NCBI RefSeq assembly: GCF_000429185.2 | Contig: NZ_AUBJ02000001.1 | Location: 2,480,001 to 2,544,000 of the forward strand | Direction of reading: 5' to 3' | DNA from: Actinoalloteichus caeruleus DSM 43889 | Lineage (GTDB): Bacteria > Actinomycetota > Actinomycetes > Mycobacteriales > Pseudonocardiaceae | Length of the DNA stretch: 64,000 nucleotides | Shown: in pieces, positions 1 to 8,694 of the stretch | Layout of the letters: each line of letters begins with the position of its first letter | How positions within the stretch are numbered: the first letter of the stretch is position 1 | Translations under genes and position numbers: made by a program | Notes under the pieces: generated by a model | What the model saw: the letters and a program-made list of their open reading frames with translations, nothing else | The model's database searches: none | Told to the model about the DNA's origin: nothing

Positions 1-161
1 TGAAGGCCTACAACCGCCGGCTGCGCGCCCTGATCCACGAGGGCCGGGCGAAGCCGTCGTTCCTGGTGTCCCACGAACTACCGCTCCAGCGCGGACCGGA
101 GGCCTACGAGCACTTCGACCGGCGCGACGAAGGGTGGACGAAGGTCATCCTCCGCCCCTGA
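1..161 (+). CDS. Zinc-dependent alcohol/formaldehyde dehydrogenase, C-terminal fragment
   Basis: Only the last 52 codons are inside the window; reading begins at base 3 and stops with TGA at 159-161. The peptide contains AYNRRLRALIHEGRAKPSF, SHELPL and YEHFDRRDEGWTKV, which match the C-terminal end of actinobacterial zinc-dependent, MDR-superfamily dehydrogenases annotated as glutathione-independent formaldehyde dehydrogenase-like. These enzymes oxidise an alcohol or hydrated aldehyde with NAD(P)+ in the cytoplasm. The catalytic and nucleotide-binding domains lie outside the window, so substrate cannot be judged. It is convergent with the HIT/thrS operon, with only 16 bases between the stops. 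Confidence 0.7.
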   Translation, partial: KAYNRRLRALIHEGRAKPSFLVSHELPLQRGPEAYEHFDRRDEGWTKVILRP

Positions 162-177
162 GGACGCTGCCCCGGGG

Positions 178-723
178 TCAGGCCGTGCGCCGCCAGGCCT
201 CCGCCAACAGCGACCGGGTCTCACCGAGCAGTTGGGGGAGCACCTTGGTGTGCCCCACCACCGGCATGAAGTTGGCGTCCCCTCCCCACCGGGGAACGAC
301 GTGCTGGTGCAGGTGGGCCGCGATGCCGGCACCGGCGACCGCCCCCTGGTTCATGCCCAGGTTGAACCCGTGGGGCGCCGAGGCCGCCCGCACCACCCGC
401 ATCGCCCGCTGGGTGAACTCCGCGAACTCGACCGTCTCCGCCGAGTCCAGGTCCGTGTAGTCCGGGATGTGCCGGTAGGGCAACACCATCAGGTGCCCGG
501 GGTTGTACGGGTACAGGTTGAGCACGGCGAACACGGTGCGCCCCCGCGCGATGACCAGGCCGTCCTCGTCGGCCAGGCCGAGCACCCGGCAGAAAGGGCA
601 CCCGGCCTCGTCATCACCACCGGGTTTGTCCGCGCCCCGGATGTAGCTCATCCGGTGCGGCGTCCACAGCCGCTGGAGCGGGTCGGGGACCCCGACGCCC
701 CGCTGCTCCTCGAACTCGGTCAT
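178..723 (-). CDS. HIT family hydrolase, probable Ap4A phosphorylase
   Basis: 181-aa histidine-triad protein. The active-site triad HLHQHVV is near residue 140, and an N-terminal CPFC pair plus histidines suggests a zinc site. Known family members next to thrS in actinobacteria (Rv2613c-type) cleave diadenosine tetraphosphate with phosphate. The ATG (721-723) overlaps the thrS stop in an ATGA, so translation is almost certainly coupled. Aminoacyl-tRNA synthetases make Ap4A as a side product, so the pairing makes biochemical sense. The assignment as phosphorylase rather than hydrolase is by family, not by a residue I can isolate here. Confidence 0.85.
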   Translation of the reverse strand: MTEFEEQRGVGVPDPLQRLWTPHRMSYIRGADKPGGDDEAGCPFCRVLGLADEDGLVIARGRTVFAVLNLYPYNPGHLMVLPYRHIPDYTDLDSAETVEFAEFTQRAMRVVRAASAPHGFNLGMNQGAVAGAGIAAHLHQHVVPRWGGDANFMPVVGHTKVLPQLLGETRSLLAEAWRRTA

Positions 724-2786
724 CCAGCCGCCCCCGCCGGCTCGAAGGTCTCGGCCGTCGGGGAGCTGTTCTCCCGGCGCCCGATCCAGTCGGCGATGGC
801 GGCGACGGCGGTCGCCACCGGCACCCCGTTGAGCTGGCCACCGTCGCGGAACCGGAAGGACACCGCGCCGTTCTCGACGTCGTTCGCTCCCGCCAGCACC
901 ATGAACGGCACCTTCTGGGTGGTGTGGTTGCGGATCTTCTTCTGCATCCGGTCGTCGGAGGTGTCCACCTCGACCCGCACGCCCCTGCTCCGCAGCTCCT
1001 TGGCCACCCCGAGCAGGTGCTCGACGTGGTCGGAGGCGATCGGGATCCCCACCACCTGCACGGGGGCGAGCCATGCGGGGAAGGCGCCCCCGTAGTGCTC
1101 GGTGAGCACCCCGAAGAACCGCTCGATCGACCCGAACAGCGCGCGGTGCACCATCACCGGGCGCTGCCGGGACCCGTCCGGCGCCGTGTACTCCAGGTCG
1201 AAGCGGTCGGGCAGCTGCATGTCCACCTGGATCGTCGACATCTGCCAGGTGCGACCCAGGGCGTCGCGGGCCTGCACGGAGATCTTCGGCGCGTAGAACG
1301 CCGCGCCGCCCGGGTCGAGGACCAGTTCCAGACCGGAGGCCTCGGCCGCCGCCCGCAAGGCGTCGGTCGCCCGCTCCCAGTCCTCGTCCGAACCGACGTA
1401 CTTCTCCTCGTTCCTGGTCGACAGCTCGAGGTAGAAGTCGTCCAGCCCGTAGTCGCGCAGCAGGTCGAGCACGAAGGTCAACAACGACCGGATCTCGTCC
1501 TGCAGCTGGTCGGGGGTGCAGTAGATGTGCGCGTCGTCCTGCGTCATCCCGCGCACCCGGGTCAGCCCGTGCACCACACCGGACTTCTCGTAGCGGTAGA
1601 CGGAGCCGAACTCGAAGAGCCGCAGCGGCAGCTCCCGGTAGGAACGCCCGCGCGAGCGGTAGATCAGGTTGTGGAACGGGCAGTTCATCGGCTTGAGGTA
1701 GTAGTCCTGCCCCTGCCGGCGCACGACACCGTTCTCGTCCCGCTCCTCGTCGAGGTGCATGGCCGGGAACATGCCGTCCCGGTACCAGCCCAGGTGACCG
1801 GAGGTCTCGAACAGCGCGCCCTTGGTGATGTGCGGCGAGTAGACGAACTCGTAGCCGCCCTCCTCGTGCCGCCGGCGCGAGTAGTCCTCCAGTTCCCGGC
1901 GCACCAGCCCCCCCTTGGGGTGGAACACCGGCAGACCGGAGCCGACCTCGTCCGGGAAGCTGAACAGGTCCAGCTCGGCACCCAGCCGGCGGTGGTCCCG
2001 CCGCTCCGCCTCCGCGAGCAGTTCCAGGTGCCGGTCCAGGGCCTCGGTCGACTCCCACGCGGTCCCGTAGATGCGCTGGAGCTGGGGGTTGCGCTCGTTG
2101 CCCCGCCAGTAGGCAGCGGCGACCCTGGTGAGGGTGAACGCGGGGATGTGCCTGGTGGTGGGCACGTGCGGCCCCCGGCACAGGTCCCCCCACACCCGGT
2201 CGCCGGTCCGGGGGTCGAGGTTGTCGTAGACGGTGAGCTCGCCGCCGCCGACCTCCATGACCTCGGAGGTGTCGACCTCGCTCTTGAGGTCGACCAGTTC
2301 GAGCTTGTAGGGCTCCGAGGCGAGTTCCTCGCGGGCCGCCTCCACCGAGTCCACCACGCGCCGGGAGAACCGCTGGGAGCCCTTGATGATCTGCTTCATG
2401 CGCTTCTCCAGCGCGCGCAGGTCCTCGGGGGTGAAGGGCCGCTCCACGTCGAAGTCGTAGTAGAAGCCGTCCTTCACGGGGGGCCCGATCCCGAGCTTGG
2501 CCTCCGGGAAGAGTTGCTGCACGGCCTGGGCGAGCACGTGCGCCGCCGAGTGGCGGATGACGGACCTGCCGTCCTCGGTGTCGGCCGCGACCGGCTCCAC
2601 CTCGGTGTCCTCGGCGGGAGCCCAGGACAGGTCACGCAGCCGACCCTCCGCGTCGCGGACGACCACGACGGCGTCGGGACCCTTGCCGGGGAGACCGGCT
2701 TCCCGCACCGCGCTGCCCGCGGTGGTCCCGGCGGCCACCACGACCAGCGGGGTGGGCTCGGGAACGGGGGCCTGCGGTCGGGACAC
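720..2786 (-). CDS. thrS: Threonyl-tRNA synthetase
   Basis: 688 aa, the normal length for actinobacterial ThrRS. An N-terminal TGS domain (about 1-80) is followed by the editing domain with [10 protein letters not shown] (HxxxH), then the class II catalytic core with the zinc-ligand motif MNCPFH, the motif-2 region [15 protein letters not shown], and a C-terminal anticodon-binding domain starting near PVQVVGIPI. It charges tRNA-Thr in the cytoplasm. The start is GTG at 2784-2786 with a GGAGG Shine-Dalgarno 7 nt upstream. It is first gene of a two-gene operon with the HIT protein (4-nt overlap). No T-box leader was seen upstream. Confidence 0.97.
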   Translation of the reverse strand: MSRPQAPVPEPTPLVVVAAGTTAGSAVREAGLPGKGPDAVVVVRDAEGRLRDLSWAPAEDTEVEPVAADTEDGRSVIRHSAAHVLAQAVQQLFPEAKLGIGPPVKDGFYYDFDVERPFTPEDLRALEKRMKQIIKGSQRFSRRVVDSVEAAREELASEPYKLELVDLKSEVDTSEVMEVGGGELTVYDNLDPRTGDRVWGDLCRGPHVPTTRHIPAFTLTRVAAAYWRGNERNPQLQRIYGTAWESTEALDRHLELLAEAERRDHRRLGAELDLFSFPDEVGSGLPVFHPKGGLVRRELEDYSRRRHEEGGYEFVYSPHITKGALFETSGHLGWYRDGMFPAMHLDEERDENGVVRRQGQDYYLKPMNCPFHNLIYRSRGRSYRELPLRLFEFGSVYRYEKSGVVHGLTRVRGMTQDDAHIYCTPDQLQDEIRSLLTFVLDLLRDYGLDDFYLELSTRNEEKYVGSDEDWERATDALRAAAEASGLELVLDPGGAAFYAPKISVQARDALGRTWQMSTIQVDMQLPDRFDLEYTAPDGSRQRPVMVHRALFGSIERFFGVLTEHYGGAFPAWLAPVQVVGIPIASDHVEHLLGVAKELRSRGVRVEVDTSDDRMQKKIRNHTTQKVPFMVLAGANDVENGAVSFRFRDGGQLNGVPVATAVAAIADWIGRRENSSPTAETFEPAGAAG

Positions 2787-3072
2787 GGTGACTCCTCCAT
2801 CGCTGCTGCCGGCGGTCGACGACCCCGGCGGACCGGTTGACGCGGCCTGCCGGCCGCCCGGTGCATGCTATCCGCACCGGCGCGAGCGGTGACCTGTCGG
2901 TTTGACCATCGCCGGTGCGGGGGCCGGTCCCGGGGGTGAGCGCCCCGGCCCCGCACTGCGCACGGTCACCCGCGCCAGTCGACCGGATGAAACCCGCCGC
3001 TCCGCCGGGTGTGTCCAGGCGCGGCTACCCGGCGGCTGTCGGTTCGGCGCGGACGATGAGCCGTATGCGGGA

Positions 3073-3078
3073 TACCCT
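3073..3078 (+). promoter_or_regulatory. Leaderless -10 box for the candidate antitoxin
   Basis: TACCCT lies 7 nt before the ATG at 3086, so transcription should begin at or within a base or two of the start codon. This favours 3086 over upstream in-frame ATGs at 3056 and 3065. No convincing -35 is visible. Confidence 0.55.
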
Positions 3079-3085
3079 GAACAGC

Positions 3086-3670
3086 ATGACTCCCGGGTTG
3101 GAGGCGGCCCTCGCACGGGCTGGGCTGCGGGTGAACGCGAGCGAGTTCCTCGCCTACGTCGAGGACGCCGCGCGCCGCTTGACGCCCCCGCACCCCGACC
3201 CGGGGGCGTTCCTGTCCCCCGACCAGCAGCGGGTGCTCACCGAGGTGGGGCTGGACCTGAGTCCGCAGGACCCGGGGGAACCGGACTACCGAGCGGGCAC
3301 GGTGGCCGCCGAAGCGGTACTGCTGGACTCCGCGTTGACCCTGACCGAGGCGGCCGACCGGCTGCGCGTCGGGATCGCCGACGTGGAGGCCAGGATCGCG
3401 GCCGGCCGGGTCGCCGGGTGGCGCGGGCGCGGGGGGTGGCGGCTGCCCGCCTGGCAGTTCACCGAGATCGGCGTCCTGCCAGGGCTCGCGGAGGTGTTGG
3501 ACGCGGTGCCCGACGACCAGCCCGACCTGGTGGTGGCCGGGTTCATGATGACCGCGCAGGCCACGCTGCTGGTGGACGGCCACCCGGTCACCCCACGACG
3601 ATGGCTGCTCACCGGCGGTGCCCCCGAGGCCGTGGCGGAGCTGGCTGCTCTGCTGGGCCGTCCCGTGTGA
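3086..3670 (+). CDS. Candidate antitoxin / DNA-binding partner of RES toxin
   Basis: 194 aa from the leaderless ATG. The middle part (LTEAADRLRVGIADVEARIA, then a basic Gly/Arg turn and WRLPAWQF) looks like an excisionase/MerR-like winged helix-turn-helix. The C-terminal part (PDLVVAGFMMTAQATLLVDG, then PRRWLLTGG) resembles the toxin-binding end of antitoxins that precede RES-domain toxins. The gene lies 27 nt upstream of the RES gene on the same strand, the classic antitoxin-toxin order. Function is inferred from context and general architecture; the N-terminal 70 residues match nothing I can name. Confidence 0.6.
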   Translation: MTPGLEAALARAGLRVNASEFLAYVEDAARRLTPPHPDPGAFLSPDQQRVLTEVGLDLSPQDPGEPDYRAGTVAAEAVLLDSALTLTEAADRLRVGIADVEARIAAGRVAGWRGRGGWRLPAWQFTEIGVLPGLAEVLDAVPDDQPDLVVAGFMMTAQATLLVDGHPVTPRRWLLTGGAPEAVAELAALLGRPV

Positions 3671-3697
3671 CCGCGCCGAGCTGGAATCGGCGCCAGG

Positions 3698-4354
3698 ATG
3701 TCCCGGCTTCCCCAGCCGCCAGAACCAGCGACCCTGCGCGCGCTGCTGCGCAGGTCGGAGGACATCGTCGCGGTGCACCACGCCACCCGGCTGGTGCGCG
3801 TCTACACCTCGTCCGGGCGACACCCGCAGACCTGGAACGGCTTCCGGACCACCGGGCCGCTCCCGCACGCCCGCTTCGACTCCCACCCGCTCAGCCCGAA
3901 CGGCCGTCCCACCGACCACTCGGGTCACGGTGTCCTCTACTTCGCGCTGTCGATCCGGACGTGCGTGGCCGAGGTGTTCCAGTCGTCCTCGGTCGTGGAC
4001 CGGCGGACGCGCTCCCCTCGGCTCGTCGTGCTGCGGCCGAGCCGAACGCTGAAGTTGCTGGACGTGGCCGGGTTGTGGCCGACCAGGGCGGGCGCGTCCC
4101 AGGCCATCAGCAGCGGCCCGAAGGAGGCGACCCAGGCGTGGGCCCGCGCGATCCGGGAGGCCTACGACGACCTGGACGGCCTCTGGTACCGCTCCTCGAT
4201 GGATGCTGGTAATCCGGCGGTCTGCCTCTGGGACCCGCCGTCGGGCAGCGCCATCCCGGAACACCCCGACCTGCTCATCCCGCTGGACCACCCCGGCCTG
4301 GACCTGCCACTGGGCCGGATCTGCCACCAGCTGGACTACACGCTCTCGCACTGA
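3698..4354 (+). CDS. RES-domain toxin, probable NAD+-degrading enzyme
   Basis: 218 aa RES-fold protein. The family is named for conserved Arg, Glu and Ser; candidates here are R34 in RLVRVY, E92 in CVAEVFQ and the serine in YRSSMDAGNPAVCLW. Characterised relatives such as MbcT of M. tuberculosis destroy cytoplasmic NAD+, and are held inactive by an upstream-encoded antitoxin; that arrangement is present here. All three key positions and the full length appear intact, so an active toxin is expected. It is followed by a convergent hairpin terminator. Confidence 0.75.
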   Translation: MSRLPQPPEPATLRALLRRSEDIVAVHHATRLVRVYTSSGRHPQTWNGFRTTGPLPHARFDSHPLSPNGRPTDHSGHGVLYFALSIRTCVAEVFQSSSVVDRRTRSPRLVVLRPSRTLKLLDVAGLWPTRAGASQAISSGPKEATQAWARAIREAYDDLDGLWYRSSMDAGNPAVCLWDPPSGSAIPEHPDLLIPLDHPGLDLPLGRICHQLDYTLSH

Positions 4355-4424
4355 GCCTGCTCCGCGCGGCCCCCACCTGGTCGCCCTCCCGGCGTGCGCG
4401 CACCGCGCCCAGGTCGGGAGGACG

Positions 4425-4447
4425 GGCCCCGCCGGTGCCGGCGGGCC
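4425..4447. terminator. Hairpin between convergent RES toxin and GNAT genes
   Basis: CCCGCCGG (4428-4435) pairs with CCGGCGGG (4438-4445) across a 2-base loop, extended by GG/CC after a one-base bulge. There is no T-tract, as is usual in actinobacteria. Its position between two converging stop codons supports a shared terminator. Confidence 0.5.
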
Positions 4448-4469
4448 GGGCTCGGGTCGGGACGACGGG

Positions 4470-5057
4470 TCAGCCGGCGGCCGGCAGGGGGTGGTGCCGA
4501 TCCCCCAGCCAGGTGAGGCGGGTGGCGCGCCCGTACCGGATCTCGGTGACGGGGCGGCCACCGATCGCCGCCTCGATCTCCGCGCCCTCCGGCCGCCAAC
4601 CGTGACGTTCGGAGAAACGCGCGCCCTCCTCGTTGCCGGCGAGGACCCACGACACGACGTGCTCGAAGCCCCGCGCGTGCAGGTAGTTCACGGCGGCCTC
4701 GTGGACGGCGTGCCCGGCGCCGGTACCCGCCACCTCGGGGTCGGCGTACATCGCGACCAGTTCCGCGGTCAGCAGGCCGGGCCGGGCGTCACGTTCGCAC
4801 CGGACCGGGGCGACCCCGCAGTAGGCGCCGACCCGGCCCTGCCGATCCACCGCGACGAACACCCTGCCCGGCTCGGGGACGGCGAGCCAACGTTCCCAGC
4901 CCGGGACCCTGGTGTCCTGGGACATGGCGTCCAGGAAGTCGTCGGGCAGCAGGCCCCGGTAGGACCGCCGCCACGCCGAGACGTTGATTCTGGCCAGGTC
5001 GGACGCGTCGTCGGGAGTGGCTCGGCGAACGGTCCAACGCACTGCGCGCTCAGTCAT
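4470..5057 (-). CDS. GNAT family N-acetyltransferase
   Basis: 195 aa single-domain GNAT fold. It shows RRATPDDASDLARINVSAW at the N-terminus, the acetyl-CoA-binding strand/loop around VAMYADPEVAGTGAGHAVHEAA, and the typical ending GARFSERHGWRPEGA. It transfers an acetyl group from acetyl-CoA to an unidentified small molecule or protein amine in the cytoplasm. The ATG at 5055-5057 (MTERAVRW) is chosen because it begins the conserved domain; an upstream in-frame extension to 5114 adds only low-quality sequence. Substrate is unknown. Confidence 0.8.
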   Translation of the reverse strand: MTERAVRWTVRRATPDDASDLARINVSAWRRSYRGLLPDDFLDAMSQDTRVPGWERWLAVPEPGRVFVAVDRQGRVGAYCGVAPVRCERDARPGLLTAELVAMYADPEVAGTGAGHAVHEAAVNYLHARGFEHVVSWVLAGNEEGARFSERHGWRPEGAEIEAAIGGRPVTEIRYGRATRLTWLGDRHHPLPAAG

Positions 5058-5100
5058 GGATTCAGCATCACCCACCGCGCGGTGGAGCGGCGAAGGGTTT

Positions 5101-7086
5101 TCAGCCCGTCCCACCAGGGGTCACCGGCAGCCAGCGGCCCCACCAGTCGAGGACGGCCTCGAACCGCTGGACGCGATGCCTGGGCCGGCCGGACCTGCTC
5201 AGTTCGTGCCCCTCCCCGGGGAAGAGCAGGAACTCCGTCTCGGTGCCCTGGGCCAGCAGGGTCACGAACATGCGCTGCGCCTGTTCGAGCGGGCACCGCC
5301 AGTCCTGCTCGGAGTGCACGACCGCGAAGGGCATCGTGATCCGGTCCGCGTGGTGGAGCGGGCTCTTCTCCCGCCAGACCACCGGGTCGGTACCGATGTA
5401 GCCGTGGGTGAACATCCAGCCGATGTCCGAGGAGCCGTGGAAGGAGTCCCAGGCGTTCACGGCCCGCTCGCTCCAGGCCGCGGTGAAACGCTCACCGTGG
5501 TGGGCGGCCAGCCAGCCCGTCATGAAGCCGCCGTAGGAACCGCCCATCACCCCCACCCGCCGCTCGTCGAGCTCGGGGCGCGCCAGGGCCAGGTCGAGCA
5601 GGCCGAGCAGGTCGACGGCGTCAACCGTGCCCATCGCGCCGACCACCGCCCGTCCGTGGCTCTCGCCGTACCCGGCCGAGCCCCGGGGGTTGGGGAGCAC
5701 CACGGCGTAGCCGGCGGAGGCGTACACCTGCGCCTCGTCGAAGAAGCCCCAGGTGTAGTGCTGGAAGGGACCGCCGTGGATGACGAGCAGCACGGGGTGG
5801 GGGCCGGGGCCCTCCGGCAGGACGAGCCACCCGTGCAGCGGGTAGCCGTCCTCGCCCGTGCCCCGCAGTTCCTCCACCGCGGCCAGGCCGCTCTCCCCGA
5901 TCCCGGCGCCGAGGTCGGTGAGCACCCGCTGGGGTTCGGGGGCGTCCTCGGTCAGCCGCAGGACCGCGACCTCCCCTGGTCGCTCCGTGGTGGACACCAC
6001 GGCGGCGACCAGCCCGGACGCGGGGCAGTGGTCGAAGTCGGTGACCACCTGCTCGGCGTCGCCGACCAGCCGCAGACCCTCCAGGGGGGTGGGGGCGGGG
6101 TCCGGGGGCACGAGGCGCAGCTGGACGGAGCCCTGGACGCGCACCGCGACCAGCAGGCCCTCCGAGGTCGGCACGGCGGGACGGAGGCCCTGCACGTCGA
6201 CGGTCTCGCGGTCGGTGAGCCGGGTGGGGGCGCTGACCTCGCCGGCGGCCGGGAGTTCGGCGTGCCAGAGGCCCGTGTTCCTGGCGACCGAGTCGAAACC
6301 CTGGAACTCGGTGCCGTAGTAGTGGACGCCACCGTCCTCGCCGACCACGGGCAGGTGGACGTTGCCCTTGCTCCGAACGGCGAGCTGAGGTTCGCCGCCC
6401 TCGGCCGGGACGAGGTAGAGGTCGTGGTGCAGGGTGTCGCGCGCGTTCAGGTCGCGCTGCGCGGCGAAGACCAGCCGCCGGCCGTCCGGCGTCCACGCCG
6501 GGTCCCGCACGTCGAAGGAGTCGCCACCGGCGACCTCCCGCGCCTCGGCGGCGCGGTCCTCGACGTCGACGGTGAAGAGGCGGTGCCGCCGGTCCAGCAC
6601 GAACCCGACGTTGTCGAGGCGGTACTGGAAGGTCGTGATCCGGCGGGGCGCCTCCTCGTCGGGCGCGACGTCCTCGTCGGTGCCGTACCGGCCGGGTTCG
6701 GGGACGCGGGCGGTGAAGGCGAGCCGGGTCGAGTCGGGGCTCCAGACCGGTGCTCCGGCGCCGAGGGGGGCCTGGGTGAGCCGTCGGGGCTCACCACCCC
6801 CGACGGGCATCACGTACAGCTGCGGCGCCTTCTCCCAGCCGCGCGTCGAGGGGTCTCCTGACCGCAGGAAGGCGATCCACCGCCCGTCCGGCGAGATGCT
6901 CGCGGCCTGGTCGCGTTCCGACTCGGTCCACGGGGTGAGCGGCCCGCCGTCGAGGGGGAGCCGGTGCAGGCCGCCGAGGTAGGAGTTCTCCTCCCGGTCG
7001 GGGCGCACGGTGGCGACGATCAGCAGGTCCTCGCGCAGGGTCACCCCGCGCGCGGAGCGCAGTCGGTAGAGGTCGTCTGGACGCAC
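5101..7086 (-). CDS. S9 family prolyl oligopeptidase / acylaminoacyl-peptidase
   Basis: 661 aa. The N-terminal part is a WD/TolB-like beta-propeller (for example SISPDGRWIAFLRSGD, WSPDSTRLAFTARV, DPAWTPDGRRLVFAAQ). The C-terminal alpha/beta hydrolase carries the nucleophile in GGSYGGFM, the acid in HSEQDWRCP and the histidine in PGEGHELS. It hydrolyses short peptides or acylated peptides. There is no signal peptide, so it is cytoplasmic. GTG at 7084-7086 is chosen because a TAGGTT -10 lies exactly 7 nt upstream; a TTG at 7095 would fall inside that promoter. A strong palindrome sits just upstream (7107-7125), so repression is likely. Confidence 0.9.
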   Translation of the reverse strand: MRPDDLYRLRSARGVTLREDLLIVATVRPDREENSYLGGLHRLPLDGGPLTPWTESERDQAASISPDGRWIAFLRSGDPSTRGWEKAPQLYVMPVGGGEPRRLTQAPLGAGAPVWSPDSTRLAFTARVPEPGRYGTDEDVAPDEEAPRRITTFQYRLDNVGFVLDRRHRLFTVDVEDRAAEAREVAGGDSFDVRDPAWTPDGRRLVFAAQRDLNARDTLHHDLYLVPAEGGEPQLAVRSKGNVHLPVVGEDGGVHYYGTEFQGFDSVARNTGLWHAELPAAGEVSAPTRLTDRETVDVQGLRPAVPTSEGLLVAVRVQGSVQLRLVPPDPAPTPLEGLRLVGDAEQVVTDFDHCPASGLVAAVVSTTERPGEVAVLRLTEDAPEPQRVLTDLGAGIGESGLAAVEELRGTGEDGYPLHGWLVLPEGPGPHPVLLVIHGGPFQHYTWGFFDEAQVYASAGYAVVLPNPRGSAGYGESHGRAVVGAMGTVDAVDLLGLLDLALARPELDERRVGVMGGSYGGFMTGWLAAHHGERFTAAWSERAVNAWDSFHGSSDIGWMFTHGYIGTDPVVWREKSPLHHADRITMPFAVVHSEQDWRCPLEQAQRMFVTLLAQGTETEFLLFPGEGHELSRSGRPRHRVQRFEAVLDWWGRWLPVTPGGTG

Positions 7087-7093
7087 ATGCGGC

Positions 7094-7099
7094 AACCTA
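7094..7099 (-). promoter_or_regulatory. Leaderless -10 box of the S9 peptidase gene
   Basis: Reading on the minus strand, TAGGTT is followed by 7 nt and then GTG at 7086. This decides the start codon and implies a leaderless mRNA. Confidence 0.55.
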
Positions 7100-7106
7100 C
7101 CGGATG

Positions 7107-7125
7107 CTTAGCAAGACTTACTAAG
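7107..7125. promoter_or_regulatory. 19-bp palindromic operator of the S9 peptidase gene
   Basis: CTTAGCAAGACTTACTAAG is a near-perfect palindrome of form CTTAG-n-AAG-n-CTT-n-CTAAG; only one symmetric base pair besides the centre is mismatched. It covers the expected spacer/-35 zone, 8 bp upstream of the TAGGTT -10, the classic place for a repressor. The regulator is not encoded next door and is unidentified. Confidence 0.6.
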
Positions 7126-7161
7126 GGTTCCGGGGACTTGCGGCGGGGACGCGACCAGCGG

Positions 7162-8283
7162 TCAGCGCCGATCGCCGCCCCCCTCCTCCGAACGACCGGG
7201 GCGGCCGGCGCCGCTCGCGCCGCCGTCCTCGACGTCCTCGGTCGGGGTAGCGGCGGGCGCGGTGCCCTCGCCGTCCGCCTCCGGAGCGGACGGCGGCTTC
7301 TCCACGTGCTTGATGGCGCTCGGGTCGCGACGCACCTTGATCAGGCTCGCCACCGTGGTGACGACCAGGACGATGCCGATGACCGTGAGCGAGACCCCGA
7401 TGCCCACCTCGGGGACCGGGACGCCCTCACCGCCGTTGATGAAGGGCAGGTTGTTCTCGTGCAGGGCGTGCAGCACCAGCTTCACGCCGATGAAGCCCAG
7501 GATGACCGAGAGACCGATCGAGAGGTAGACGAGGCGGTTCAGCAGGCCACCGATGAGGAAGTAGAGCTGCCGCAACCCCATCAGTGCGAAGGCGTTGGCG
7601 GTGAAGACGAGGTAGGGCTCCTGGGTCAGCCCGAAGATCGCGGGGATCGAGTCCAGCGCGAAGAGCAGGTCGGCGCTGCCGATGGCGATCATCACGACGA
7701 ACATCGGCGTGACCCACCGCTTGCCGTCGATCCGCACGAAGCTCTTCGACCCGTGGTACTTCTCGGTGACCGGCAGGAACCTCCGCACCGCCCGCAGGGC
7801 CGCGTTGTCGCCGCTGAAGCTGTCGTCGTCGCCGGACTTGACCAGCTTCCACGCGGTGTAGATGAGGAAGATGCCGAAGAGGTAGAAGACCGCGGCGAAG
7901 CGGTCGATCACGACGGCACCGGCCGCGATGAAACCGCCGCGCATGATCAACGCCATCACGATGCCGATCAGCAGCACCCGGTGCTGGTGGATGGCGGGCA
8001 CCGCGAAGCTGGACATGATGATGACGAACACGAACAGGTTGTCGACGCTGAGGGCCTTCTCGGTCACGTACCCCGCGAAGAACTCCCCGGCGAAGGTGCT
8101 GCCCGAGAAGTACCAGATGCCGACGCCGAACACGATCGCCGCGACCACGTAGACGGCCGACCAGATCGCGGCCTCCTTGATGGAGACCTCGTGCGGCTTG
8201 CGGTCGACGATGAGGAGGTCGAGGAGCACGACCAGGACGAGGGCCGCGATGGTGACGAACCACAACCAGTGGGGGATGTCCAT
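7162..8283 (-). CDS. TerC family integral membrane protein, probable manganese exporter
   Basis: 373 aa with about nine hydrophobic segments, starting with a TM at residues 5-25. It carries the TerC hallmarks EKALSVDNLFVFVIIMSSF and FALDSIPAIFGLT with buried acidic residues, and ends in a charged, Ala/Gly-rich cytoplasmic tail of about 60 residues. Relatives such as Alx and the Bacillus Mee proteins export Mn2+. The ATG at 8281-8283 has a GGAGG 10 nt upstream. Upstream lies a yybP-ykoY-type riboswitch whose 3' strand can pair with the Shine-Dalgarno, which supports manganese as the ligand and substrate. Older names call this a tellurium-resistance protein; that role is not implied here. Confidence 0.9.
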   Translation of the reverse strand: MDIPHWLWFVTIAALVLVVLLDLLIVDRKPHEVSIKEAAIWSAVYVVAAIVFGVGIWYFSGSTFAGEFFAGYVTEKALSVDNLFVFVIIMSSFAVPAIHQHRVLLIGIVMALIMRGGFIAAGAVVIDRFAAVFYLFGIFLIYTAWKLVKSGDDDSFSGDNAALRAVRRFLPVTEKYHGSKSFVRIDGKRWVTPMFVVMIAIGSADLLFALDSIPAIFGLTQEPYLVFTANAFALMGLRQLYFLIGGLLNRLVYLSIGLSVILGFIGVKLVLHALHENNLPFINGGEGVPVPEVGIGVSLTVIGIVLVVTTVASLIKVRRDPSAIKHVEKPPSAPEADGEGTAPAATPTEDVEDGGASGAGRPGRSEEGGGDRR

Positions 8284-8294
8284 AGAACTTCGTT

Positions 8295-8328
8295 CCTCCG
8301 GTGCGCAGGCACAGCTGACCACCGGAGG
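8295..8328 (-). promoter_or_regulatory. Shine-Dalgarno-sequestering hairpin (riboswitch expression platform)
   Basis: In the mRNA sense, CCTCCGGTG (8328 to 8320) is an exact 9-base complement of CACCGGAGG (8303 to 8295), which includes the TerC ribosome-binding site. The loop is 16 nt. The CCTCC half is also the 3' strand of the aptamer closing helix, so the two pairings exclude each other. Ligand binding should free the ribosome site. Confidence 0.6.
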
Positions 8329-8418
8329 TCTCTTCCACCGACCGTGGGCCGGTCGACGGCACCGGGCGTCGAGCGCCGTGATGACGATGCCGCCGCGAAG
8401 GAATACTCCCCTCCACGT
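8320..8418 (-). ncRNA. yybP-ykoY (Mn2+) riboswitch aptamer
   Basis: On the minus strand the leader holds the family's signature blocks in order: GGGGAGUA (8411 downward), a segment containing AUCGUCAUCACGG, and GAAGAGACCUCC (ending at 8324). The closing helix is GGAGG (8414-8410) with CCUCC (8328-8324). The class is established as a Mn2+ sensor that commonly precedes TerC/MntP-type exporters, and the next gene is a TerC protein. Boundaries are approximate because the consensus was matched by eye, not by covariance model. Confidence 0.7.
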
Positions 8419-8694
8419 ACGAGCGCCATTGTTCACCATGTGCGGCCCCCACCAACAGCCAGGGGTCCGGGAGATCATGGTCACACCACCCCTGACCCCC
8501 CGCCAGCCGGGAACCGATGACCTCGGCGAGGGCGGCGGTGGAGCGACCCCCCACGGGGTCGAGGAGACCCCTCCTGCCCCGGCGACCGCGCCGCGCTCCC
8601 GTTCCGGGGTGCGACGACCGGGTTACCGGGGCCAACGCGCTCGGCGCCCCAGGGGCTGGCGCCAGCCACTCCCCTGGGACAGCCTCGTCGCCGG
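8419..8694. other. Intergenic between SDR and TerC leader
   Basis: The stretch lies downstream of the SDR stop and upstream of the riboswitch. It is GC-rich with no coding-like reading frame that I can support. The TerC promoter must lie here or just inside the riboswitch 5' end, but I could not pick clear -35/-10 hexamers. Confidence 0.4.

Noticed and set aside
924-2840. 638-aa plus-strand ORF antisense to thrS, and similar long antisense ORFs over gltB (53216-57847) and uvrB/DUF5685 (15866-19690)
   Set aside because: They are shadow frames of well-supported genes, produced by high third-position GC.
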